A stretch of DNA of 12,193 nucleotides from JANMEX01 sp031422915 (GTDB lineage Bacteria; Pseudomonadota; Alphaproteobacteria; Rhizobiales; Rhizobiaceae), in contig JANPEK010000031.1 of assembly GCA_031422915.1 (NCBI GenBank), forward strand, positions 1-12,193. Direction: 5' to 3'. Below the pieces are notes generated by a model, which did no database searches, was not told the origin of the DNA, and saw only the letters and a list, made by a program, of their open reading frames with translations. The translations under genes were made by a program, and so were the position numbers. Below, piece by piece: positions 6,917 through 12,193 of the stretch. Within the stretch, counting starts at the first letter, position 1, and every line of letters begins with the position of its first letter.

Positions 6917-8266
6917 TCAGGCTCCCGAAACCGGCAGATTGTTTTCAACGGCGAAGGCGTCGAGGCTTGAGGTCAGCATCTCCATGATTTCGCCGATCTG
7001 CGCATCGGTGGTGATCAGCGGCGGGCAGACCATGAAGTGATCGCCGATGCGGCCACCGCGTGTGCGGCGGGAATAGATGATGAGGCCACGCTCGTAGGCG
7101 AGATCGACGAGGCGCAGATGGGCGTTTATCGCGACGGGCAGTGGTTCCATGGTGTCGCGGTTTGACACCAGCTCGAACGCGAGCAGCAGGCCTTTGCCGC
7201 GCACGTCGCCGATGAACGGGTAGCGCTGCATCAAAGTCGTCAGCTCAGCCTTTAGTTTGTCGCCTTGCACTTCTGCTGCGGTAATGAGATTTAGCCTGTC
7301 AATTTCGCCGAGCACGGCAAGACCGGCGGCGCAGGCGAGCGGGTTGCCGGCGTAGGTGAAGCCGTGGAGGAAGCCGCCGGCGTCGATGACGGTTTCGGCG
7401 ATCTCATGGCTGGCGACCATGGCGCCGAGCGGGGCGTAGCCTGCGCCAAAGCCTTTGGAGAGGGCGACGATGTCGGGGCGGAGGTTCCAGTGCTCGACGC
7501 CGAGATATTTGCCGGTGCGTCCTGCGCCAGTCATGACTTCATCGGCGATCAGCAGGATGCCGAATTCGTCGCATATTTCGCGGATGCGCAGGTAGTAGCT
7601 GTCGGGGGCGACCAGCGCACCGGTGGAGGCGCCGCCGATGGGCTCCATGATAAAGGCTAGAACGGTTTCCGGCCCTTGGCGCAGGATTTCCTCGTGCAAC
7701 AAGTTGGCGTAGCGCAGCCCGCGCTCATCGTGGGTGAGGCTGTCGCGGTCGAGATAGCAGGTCGGGGCCGGGATTTTCGGCATTTCGGTCATCATCGGCG
7801 AGAAGGGCGCGCTCATCAGGCTCATACCGGTGACGGCGAGCGCGCCGAGCGTGGAGCCGTGATACGAGGGGAAGCGCGAGATCACTTTCCAGCGCGAGGC
7901 CTGGCCTTTGGCGAGCGTATATTGGCGGGCGATCTTGATGGCGCTTTCGACGGCTTCCGAGCCGCCGGAAACGAAGAACACCCGGTCGAGGCCTTGCGGC
8001 ATGCGGCCCGCAATGGCGGTGGCAAAGAGTTCTGCGGATTCGTTTTCGAAGTGCAGGCGGTAGCCGAAGGTGGATTTTTCCATCTGCTGGTACATGGCCT
8101 CGAGCACGACGGGGTTGGAATGGCCGATGTTGGAGACCATTGCACCGGACGAGCCGTCGAGGTAGCGCTTGCCGGTGGTATCCCAAAGGTACACGCCGTC
8201 GGCGCGATCCAGCATCGGTCGGCGCAGGCGGTTTTGGTAGAAGAGATTGGAGGGTGTAGCAGTCAT
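6917..8266 (-). CDS. Class III PLP-dependent aminotransferase (omega-amino acid/amine type)
   Basis: A 449-residue fold-type I aminotransferase. Seen in order: YLDGSSGAMVSNIGH (35-49), SGGSEAVESA (100-109, phosphate-binding GS), SYHG (134-137), MEPI (207-210), LIADEVMTGAGRTG (239-252, Asp242 contacts the pyridine N), LSKGFGAGYAPLGA (269-282, Lys271 the PLP Schiff-base lysine), HGFTYAGNPLACAAG (301-315) and RGKGLL (356-361). Length is usual for the family. It would move an amino group from an amine, omega-amino acid or beta-amino acid to a 2-oxo acid such as pyruvate. It is the first gene of the leftward cluster, ends 1 base before the DUF849 start, and probably generates or consumes the keto acid that enzyme handles. 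The ATG at 8266 has only a weak Shine-Dalgarno. The exact substrate cannot be read from sequence. Confidence 0.93.
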   Translation of the reverse strand: MTATPSNLFYQNRLRRPMLDRADGVYLWDTTGKRYLDGSSGAMVSNIGHSNPVVLEAMYQQMEKSTFGYRLHFENESAELFATAIAGRMPQGLDRVFFVSGGSEAVESAIKIARQYTLAKGQASRWKVISRFPSYHGSTLGALAVTGMSLMSAPFSPMMTEMPKIPAPTCYLDRDSLTHDERGLRYANLLHEEILRQGPETVLAFIMEPIGGASTGALVAPDSYYLRIREICDEFGILLIADEVMTGAGRTGKYLGVEHWNLRPDIVALSKGFGAGYAPLGAMVASHEIAETVIDAGGFLHGFTYAGNPLACAAGLAVLGEIDRLNLITAAEVQGDKLKAELTTLMQRYPFIGDVRGKGLLLAFELVSNRDTMEPLPVAINAHLRLVDLAYERGLIIYSRRTRGGRIGDHFMVCPPLITTDAQIGEIMEMLTSSLDAFAVENNLPVSGA

Positions 8267-8327
8267 GGCATGCCCGGTTGTTTTGCCAGATTGAGCAAAG
8301 GGCGGGCCGATTTGCTAGCGCTAAGTT

Positions 8328-8408
8328 TGGGGACAGTTTACTTTTTGCGTTTCACGGGCTGTAGATGTGTCGGATGGTCGTTGACCGGCAAACAGTAAAC
8401 GGTCCCCA
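8328..8408. repeat. 81-bp imperfect palindrome between divergent genes (MITE/REP-like)
   Basis: The terminal arms 8328-8348 and 8388-8408 are inverted copies matching at 19 of 21 positions (TGGGGAC-A/C-GTTTACT-T/G-TTTGC), around a 39-base centre. The element fills the middle of the 155-base divergent region and ends 5 bases before the mogA Shine-Dalgarno. From memory, ends reading GGGGAC-GTTTACT recur as dispersed short repeats in many proteobacterial genomes, so a mobile palindromic unit is likely; a regulatory hairpin is the alternative. A separate 8-bp palindrome TAGCGCTA lies at 8316-8323. Confidence 0.65.
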
Positions 8409-8421
8409 GTCTGGAGTTCAA

Positions 8422-8946
8422 ATGGTCAAAATCGGCATCGTCACGGTTTCGGACCGCGCTTCGCGCGGCGAGTACGAGGACAGATCAGGCCCGGCGATGG
8501 TTGACTGGCTGCTCGCTGCGATTTCATCGCCGTGGGAGCCGGTTGTGCGGGTTATTCCGGACGGCATGGAGAGTGTGCGCGACACGCTGATTGCGCTTTG
8601 CGATGTCGAGCATTGCGATCTGGTGCTGACGACCGGTGGCACCGGGCCGAGCCCGCGCGATCTGACGCCGGAGGCCATGCAGGCTGTGATGGAGAAAGAA
8701 CTTCCGGGCTTTGGCGAACTGATGCGGCAGGTGTCATTGCGCGAGGTGCCGACGGCGATCCTGTCGCGCCAGACGGCGGGTGTTCGCGGCAAGACATTGA
8801 TCATCAACGTTCCGGGCAAGCCTTCGTCGATCAAGACGTGTTTTGATGCGGTGTTTCCGGCGGTGCCATACTGTCTGGATTTGATCGGGGCAGGCTGGGT
8901 GGAGACGCGGGATGAGGTTTGCAAGGCTTTTCGGCCGGGGGGTTAG
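8422..8946 (+). CDS. mogA: Molybdopterin adenylyltransferase (MogA)
   Basis: A 174-residue MoaB/Mog-fold protein that adenylylates molybdopterin before metal insertion in molybdenum cofactor synthesis, in the cytoplasm. The N-terminus IGIVTVSDRASRGEYEDRSG (4-23), the nucleotide loop TTGGTGPSPRDLTPEA (70-85), LPGFGELMRQ (94-103) and PTAILSRQTAG (110-120), then NVPGKP (129-134), follow E. coli MogA closely. Asp47 and Asp80 keep the 33-residue spacing of the two functional aspartates I remember in E. coli (49 and 82). The start is the ATG at 8422 because GGAG (8413-8416) precedes it and the family begins at this point; an upstream in-frame extension would run through the palindrome. Its likely client in this region is the molybdenum formate dehydrogenase suggested at the right edge. 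MoaB is the closest alternative, but the C-terminal motifs favour MogA. Confidence 0.93.
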   Translation: MVKIGIVTVSDRASRGEYEDRSGPAMVDWLLAAISSPWEPVVRVIPDGMESVRDTLIALCDVEHCDLVLTTGGTGPSPRDLTPEAMQAVMEKELPGFGELMRQVSLREVPTAILSRQTAGVRGKTLIINVPGKPSSIKTCFDAVFPAVPYCLDLIGAGWVETRDEVCKAFRPGG

Positions 8947-8980
8947 GTTCAATTTTGGATTGCAGCGCTTGTATTTTTGT

Positions 8981-9009
8981 TTCACAGTTTGCGCTTGATG
9001 AAATGTGAA
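8981..9009. promoter_or_regulatory. Candidate operator upstream of the HigB-like gene
   Basis: TTCACA (8981-8986) and TGTGAA (9004-9009) form a 6-bp inverted repeat with a 17-base gap, ending 14 bases before the toxin start, where an autoregulating antitoxin would be expected to bind. The short arms make chance plausible. No convincing -35/-10 pair or Shine-Dalgarno is visible for the toxin gene. Confidence 0.3.
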
Positions 9010-9023
9010 CTTTAGATTACAAA

Positions 9024-9332
9024 ATGATCGTACTGAAGACGGATGAGTTCGCAAGTTGGATGCGCAACCTGCGTGACAGCAATGCACGGAAGCGAATTGC
9101 AGCGCGGTTGCTTCGGCTCGAACATGGCTTGTTTGGTGACGCAAAGGGCGTTGGAGATGGTGTGCGCGAGCTTCGATTTGATTTTGGCCCCGGATACCGG
9201 GTCTATTTTTCACAGCGAGGCAGGGTGATCGTCGTGCTGCTTTGCGGCGGCGACAAGGATAGCCAAATGCAAGATATCAAGCGGGCAAAGCAGATTGCGT
9301 CGAGCACAACAGTGCCGGATGATTTGAACTGA
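9024..9332 (+). CDS. RelE/HigB-like toxin (addiction module killer protein family)
   Basis: A 102-residue protein of the RelE/ParE superfamily, of the subfamily named putative addiction module killer protein. Diagnostic segments are VRELRFDFGPGYRVYF (47-62) and VLLCGGDKDSQMQDIKRAK (71-89), which match that family's R-x-x-x-G-P-G-Y-R-V-Y-F and L-x-G-G-D-K-x-x-Q-x-x-D-I-x-x-A patterns. Family members are mostly ribosome-dependent mRNA interferases. It precedes its antitoxin, the HigBA order, with a 13-base gap. The GC-rich mogA upstream and the AT-rich gene downstream suggest this pair entered as part of an accessory block. No clear Shine-Dalgarno precedes the ATG, so low expression or transcript-level control is possible. 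Confidence 0.88.
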   Translation: MIVLKTDEFASWMRNLRDSNARKRIAARLLRLEHGLFGDAKGVGDGVRELRFDFGPGYRVYFSQRGRVIVVLLCGGDKDSQMQDIKRAKQIASSTTVPDDLN

Positions 9333-9345
9333 TGGAGTGCGTTTG

Positions 9346-9654
9346 ATGAGCACGAAATTCTCGCGCTTTTATGCAGATGAATATATCAATGATGACGAAG
9401 GGTTCGCAATTCTTCTCGAAGATGCCGTTGAGACCGGTGACGCTTCCTATATCGCTCACGCGCTCGGCGTTGTGGCCCGCTCACGGGGCATGACCCAGAT
9501 TGCCAAGGATGCGGGTGTTACGCGCGAGGCGCTCTACAAGGCGCTGAGTGAGATGGGCGATCCGAAGCTTTCGACGCTTCTGGGCGTGGTGAAGGCGCTT
9601 AATCTGAAACTGAAATTCGAACCTGCCGGCGCGAATGATGTTGCTGCGGAGTAG
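9346..9654 (+). CDS. HigA-like HTH antitoxin (addiction module antidote protein family)
   Basis: A 102-residue partner of the upstream toxin. It follows the antidote family layout: F-x-x-x-E-Y-I near residues 7-14, AILLEDAVETGDASYIAHAL (21-40), then a Cro/Xre-like helix-turn-helix MTQIAKDAGVTREALYKALS (49-68) and the GDPKLSTLLGVVKAL tail (71-85). It should bind and neutralise the toxin and repress the operon. The ATG at 9346 is preferred, with GGAG (9334-9337) 8 bases upstream; an in-frame GTG at 9337 would overlap that site. It is co-transcribed with the toxin. Confidence 0.88.
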   Translation: MSTKFSRFYADEYINDDEGFAILLEDAVETGDASYIAHALGVVARSRGMTQIAKDAGVTREALYKALSEMGDPKLSTLLGVVKALNLKLKFEPAGANDVAAE

Positions 9655-9774
9655 TCGACGCTACCTTCCGTGTCGGCCAGCTCGTGTCGTCACTTGGGCA
9701 TGGAACTTGTAAATTTAGTATCTGATTTTGCCTAAAGGGCCGAGAGATTTGGTAGCGAAGGGAATGGAAGCAAA

Positions 9775-10428
9775 GTGAGCAACGCTGGGCCATTCATTCG
9801 ACGCTATACGTCAATTTCTGCCGTGATAGACATTCTGCGTCGGAAAAAGTTGCCCTTGCTTGATCCCCAAAGCTGGGACGACCGCAACGACAGATACTTT
9901 ATGAACCTGTACAAAGAAAAGAAAAAACTTGGAGGCATTTACGGCCTTTGTGCGGCCAATTGCTTAGAAACATATCATCATTGGAGGGTATTTACGAGCA
10001 GTGCAGACGGTGCCTGCATAGAGATTAAACGGGAAGCATTTGAAGAAAGCTTAAGGAAGATATCTTGCGTCCGCTTTGGTGAAATCGATTATCTAAAACT
10101 GGGCGAAGTGGAGGGTTTGACAAATATTGACGTTGATCGCCTGCCGTTTGTAAAACGTGTTGGGTTTTCTGCGGAATCAGAATATCGCATTATCGCAGAA
10201 ACAAGTGATAAACAGGAGGCTGTATTTCCGGTGCGGTTTCCCGTCAGCATGATAAGCTGTATCTATCTTAATCCGTGGATACCAAAATCGATCGTTCAGA
10301 GTTTAAAAATATCGCTCCAGTCATTGCCTGATTGCGGCAATGTAAAAATTAATCGATCTTTACTTATCGATAGCGCTCGGTGGAAGGCGGCAGGTGACAA
10401 GGTCACCAGAGAGAATTCCGCAAGTTGA
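9775..10428 (+). CDS. DUF2971-like protein of unknown function
   Basis: A 217-residue protein. I recognise the general DUF2971 pattern rather than close sequence: RRYTSISAVIDILRRKKLPL (9-28), a degenerate fNDP-type site WDDRND (34-39), GLCAANCLETYHHWRVF (57-73), a G-A-C-I-E-I strand (79-84) and KRVGFSAESEYRII (127-140), where the family has a conserved K ... F-x-x-E-x-E-x-R. The start is GTG at 9775 behind GGAAG. It is visibly AT-richer than its neighbours: the line 10081-10140 has 25 G+C of 60, against 40 of 60 in mogA at 8641-8700. That suggests recent acquisition. It follows a toxin-antitoxin pair by 120 bases, which is typical of defence or accessory islands. The biochemical role of DUF2971 is not known to me. 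Confidence 0.65.
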   Translation: MSNAGPFIRRYTSISAVIDILRRKKLPLLDPQSWDDRNDRYFMNLYKEKKKLGGIYGLCAANCLETYHHWRVFTSSADGACIEIKREAFEESLRKISCVRFGEIDYLKLGEVEGLTNIDVDRLPFVKRVGFSAESEYRIIAETSDKQEAVFPVRFPVSMISCIYLNPWIPKSIVQSLKISLQSLPDCGNVKINRSLLIDSARWKAAGDKVTRENSAS

Positions 10429-10474
10429 AACCTGGGTGCTTGAGCCTAGCCCGTGATGTGTTAACTCCAAACTC

Positions 10475-11374
10475 ATGGACATCCGCCAGCTCTCTTACCT
10501 CGTCGCACTCGCCCGTAAAAAACACTTCACCCGCGCTGCGGAAGCATGCGGGGTGACGCAGCCGACATTGTCGGGGCGGATTCAGCAGTTGGAGCATGAA
10601 CTCGGCATTCCGATTGTCATCCGCGGCAACCGGTATCTGGGGCTTACCGCCGAAGGTGAGCGGGTGCTGAAATTGGCGCAGTCTGTTCTGGAAGGTGTGG
10701 ACGGACTGCGCGATGAGCTGGCGCATGCGGCGGACGCGCCTTTGGGGCGACTGACATTCGGGGCGATTCCCTCCGCCTTGCCGACGCTGGCGCCGCTGAC
10801 GGATGCAATGCGCAAGCGGTTTCCCAAGCTTTCGTTCACGGTGCTGAGCCTCAGCTCTGAAGAAATCCGGCGCTCGCTGGAGGATTTCTCGATTGATGTC
10901 GGCGTGACTTATCTTGACAATGAGCCGATCGACCTTGCGGTCTCAAAGCCGCTCTATCTTGAGCGCTACCGGCTGTTTGTGCGTGATGACCATCCGCTGG
11001 CGGGGCGCGAGAGCGTTGAGTGGGCCGAGGCGGCGAAGCATCCTGTTTCGTTGCTGACGCCGAACATGCAGAACCGCCGCATCATTGAAAGCGCGTTCCG
11101 CAAGGCCGGGGCGCAGGTGGAGCCGGAGCTGGAGAGCAATTCCATCGTCAACCTTTATACCCATGTGCAAATGGCGGGGCTGGCGACCGTGCTGCCGGAG
11201 ATTTTTATCGGGCTGATGGGGGATACTGCGCGGGTAAGAGCTATTCCGCTCATTGCGCCGGCGGTGGAGCATTCGGTGGGGCTGGTGGCGCATGCCCGTG
11301 ATCCGCTGCCGAAAGTGGTGAAGGCGATGCTGGATCTGGCTGATGATTACCGGCTGCCGGATTTGCGGGGGTGA
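10475..11374 (+). CDS. LysR-family transcriptional regulator, possibly of formate dehydrogenase (FdsR-like)
   Basis: A 299-residue protein of standard LysR length. The winged helix-turn-helix occupies residues 1-60, with HFTRAAEACGVTQPTLSGRI (17-36) as its recognition core, then the linker helix and a periplasmic-binding-like effector domain from about 91 to 290. The stretches SALPTLAPLTDAM (100-112), FSIDVGVTYLDNEP (138-151), LLTPNMQNRRII (193-204) and NSIVNLYTHVQMAGLATVLP (222-241) resemble the LysR proteins I associate with fds formate dehydrogenase operons, and a candidate fds gene lies 745 bases downstream. No good Shine-Dalgarno precedes the ATG at 10475. Its 3' end lies 3 bases from the convergent yafQ-like gene. 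The family is certain; the target is inferred. Confidence 0.92.
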   Translation: MDIRQLSYLVALARKKHFTRAAEACGVTQPTLSGRIQQLEHELGIPIVIRGNRYLGLTAEGERVLKLAQSVLEGVDGLRDELAHAADAPLGRLTFGAIPSALPTLAPLTDAMRKRFPKLSFTVLSLSSEEIRRSLEDFSIDVGVTYLDNEPIDLAVSKPLYLERYRLFVRDDHPLAGRESVEWAEAAKHPVSLLTPNMQNRRIIESAFRKAGAQVEPELESNSIVNLYTHVQMAGLATVLPEIFIGLMGDTARVRAIPLIAPAVEHSVGLVAHARDPLPKVVKAMLDLADDYRLPDLRG

Positions 11375-11377
11375 ACA

Positions 11378-11698
11378 TTATTCAAACAATTCCGCATGCG
11401 TTCCGGCTCTGACAAACACAATCTGATTGCCCGAAATCTGGTAAATCAGCAGGAGGTCTCCACCGATGTGGCACTCGCGGTGATCAGCCCAATCGCCTTT
11501 CAGTGGGTGATCCAGCCATTCCGGTCCCAGCGGAGCGTTGTTAGCTACAAGAACCAGCATAGCGGCTTTTAAGTGTTGCATGTTGAATCGGCCTGAACGG
11601 TTTAGCCGTTCCCAATCCTTAAGAAAGGATTTTGTGAAGTCAGACGAGCGCGGCAATGTCGCGCATTTTGTATCAGCTTGCGGATTTTTCGAGGCCAT
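11378..11698 (-). CDS. yafQ: YafQ-family mRNA interferase toxin
   Basis: A 106-residue RelE-superfamily toxin that should cleave ribosome-bound mRNA. HPLKGDWADHRECHI (64-78), DLLLIY (81-86) and RAGTHAELF (97-105) fit the YafQ signature. His64, His77, Asp81, His101 and Phe105 keep exactly the spacing of the E. coli residues I recall as His50, His63, Asp67, His87 and Phe91, but the Trp68 equivalent is Leu82. The ATG at 11698 overlaps the antitoxin end by 26 bases, so translation is probably coupled; a TTG one codon upstream is possible. A shorter start is conceivable, since the first 13 residues precede the usual YafQ core. The gene converges on lysR with a 3-base gap and no visible terminator between them. 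Confidence 0.9.
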   Translation of the reverse strand: MASKNPQADTKCATLPRSSDFTKSFLKDWERLNRSGRFNMQHLKAAMLVLVANNAPLGPEWLDHPLKGDWADHRECHIGGDLLLIYQISGNQIVFVRAGTHAELFE

Positions 11699-11948
11699 CA
11701 ATCAATTCTTCAGCTGACAGAAAGCGAGCGCTACCCGACTTGGCAATTGTGCGAGACTCTTCAATTGCAGCACGGGTTTGGGCGTTGGGAATGCTCAAGT
11801 CAAAAGGCAAAGCCTTGTCTTTTGCCACGCGGGTAAGGGTAATGCGGACCAGATCGGACACTGTCAGGCCCATTTCGGCCAAAACATCTGCTGCGTCATT
11901 TTTTAATGTCTCGTCAATGCGTGCACGAACGAAAGCTGTCGAGGCCAT
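11673..11948 (-). CDS. dinJ: RelB/DinJ-family ribbon-helix-helix antitoxin
   Basis: A 91-residue antitoxin. The N-terminal ribbon-helix-helix (strand FVRARID at 6-12, then helices to about residue 45, with EMGLTVSDLVRITLTRVA at 25-42 and ALPFDL at 46-51) is the normal RelB/DinJ pattern. The C-terminal half, with SARFLSAEELIDGLEKS, is the toxin-wrapping tail. A strong Shine-Dalgarno AAGGAG (11955-11960) precedes the ATG at 11948. It is first in a two-gene operon with the YafQ-like toxin and should repress the shared promoter together with it. The pair sits between a LysR gene and the operon that LysR may control, on the opposite strand. Confidence 0.92.
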   Translation of the reverse strand: MASTAFVRARIDETLKNDAADVLAEMGLTVSDLVRITLTRVAKDKALPFDLSIPNAQTRAAIEESRTIAKSGSARFLSAEELIDGLEKSAS

Positions 11949-11976
11949 GGCACTCTCCTTTGTTGGGCTTTCTGTA

Positions 11977-11988
11977 GCTCACTTGAGC
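11977..11988. promoter_or_regulatory. Candidate antitoxin operator
   Basis: GCTCA-CT-TGAGC is a perfect 5-bp dyad with a 2-base centre, 29 bases upstream of the antitoxin start on the - strand. This size and position suit a ribbon-helix-helix repressor. No clear -35/-10 pair for leftward transcription was found. Confidence 0.35.
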
Positions 11989-12024
11989 AACAGTGTCCAT
12001 AAAATCAGGTATGGCGCGCCCATC

Positions 12025-12066
12025 ATAGATTTTGTCTATAATGGAATAGAAACTACCGATTTGATT
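12025..12066 (+). promoter_or_regulatory. Candidate LysR-type binding sites and -35 box upstream of the fds-like gene
   Basis: ATAG-N7-CTAT (12025-12039) is a perfect T-N11-A dyad. A second, weaker copy ATAG-N7-CGAT (12046-12060) follows with centres 21 bases apart, two helical turns. TTGATT (12061-12066), a fair -35 box, abuts the second site. If it is the -35, the first dyad centre falls near -64 and the second near -43, the usual recognition-site and activation-site geometry of LysR regulators. The -10 (about 12084-12089, TAGAGC) is poor, as is common for activator-dependent promoters. A TATAAT at 12037-12042 overlaps the first dyad but has no -35. Confidence 0.5.
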
Positions 12067-12119
12067 GGTGTTTTATCGCAGTCTAGAGCCTTTTCAGATG
12101 GACGCGTGCCGGAGGATGC

Positions 12120-12193
12120 ATGAATACCCCGATTGATCTCAATCTCGCCCATTCCACCTGTGCGGCTTATGGCAACAGGCCGGATGCGCTGCT
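12120..12193 (+). CDS. Start of a NuoE-like gene, probably formate dehydrogenase gamma subunit (3' end outside window)
   Basis: Only about 25 codons are present. The ATG at 12120 has a strong GGAGG (12111-12115) 4 bases upstream; an ATG at 12116 in another frame stops after six codons. The peptide contains CAAYGNRPDALL, which recalls the N-terminal segment of NuoE/FdsG-type [2Fe-2S] subunits of NAD-dependent formate dehydrogenases (G-N-R-P-D-A-L-L-E-I-x-H). The LysR type upstream and mogA nearby support this, since that enzyme needs molybdenum cofactor. With so little sequence this remains a suggestion; another NuoE-family dehydrogenase subunit is possible. Confidence 0.5.
   Translation, partial: MNTPIDLNLAHSTCAAYGNRPDAL

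Noticed and set aside
7676..8398. 240-codon + strand frame over the aminotransferase 5' half
   Set aside because: Antisense shadow of a gene with a complete PLP aminotransferase signature; it also runs into the palindrome.
12037..12042. Perfect TATAAT on the + strand
   Set aside because: The -35 position reads GCGCGC and the hexamer lies inside the first LysR-type dyad; more likely part of the operator than the -10 of the fds promoter.
11656..12123. 155-codon + strand frame opposite the antitoxin
   Set aside because: Covers dinJ in antisense and the intergenic region; no Shine-Dalgarno and no family resemblance.

Overview
The window looks like a high-GC alphaproteobacterial chromosome, probably Hyphomicrobiales (Rhizobiales). 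The grounds are the GC-rich coding style, two palindromic intergenic repeats of the type common in rhizobia and their relatives, a DUF849/BKACE gene paired with a class III aminotransferase, and a MogA and LysR neighbourhood leading into what is probably a NAD-dependent formate dehydrogenase operon. This assignment is by eye; no database was searched.

Region 1 (1-4010, + strand) holds two tandem, probably co-transcribed genes for secreted, cysteine-rich proteins. The first is cut by the window edge and only its C-terminus is present. The second (321-3965) encodes about 1214 residues: a signal peptide, a module containing a Cys-Cys pair that the upstream protein also carries, four DUF11-like beta-sandwich modules and a C-terminal array of Cys-rich CPRGT repeats. 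An intrinsic terminator with a GAAA loop closes the unit.

Region 2 (4011-8266, - strand) begins with a mosaic palindromic repeat, then carries four genes transcribed leftwards: class III aminotransferase, then DUF849 beta-keto acid cleavage enzyme (1-nt gap), then a second palindromic repeat, then an HDAC/acetylpolyamine-amidohydrolase-like deacetylase, then an overlapping GNAT acetyltransferase. Taken together this suggests catabolism or acetyl-tagging of an amine or amino acid (polyamine-like or beta-amino acid), but the substrate is not identified.

Region 3 (8267-8946) is a divergent intergenic region carrying an 81-bp imperfect palindrome, followed by mogA (molybdopterin adenylyltransferase).

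Region 4 (8947-12193) has accessory genes interleaved with a conserved backbone: a HigB/HigA-like toxin-antitoxin pair, an AT-rich DUF2971-like gene, a LysR regulator, a convergent YafQ/DinJ-type toxin-antitoxin pair, and the first 25 codons of a gene resembling the gamma (NuoE-like) subunit of formate dehydrogenase. Two T-N11-A dyads 21 bp apart lie upstream of that last gene, a good candidate for the LysR protein's binding site. MogA, LysR and formate dehydrogenase (a molybdenum enzyme) would form a coherent backbone, interrupted by two toxin-antitoxin modules.
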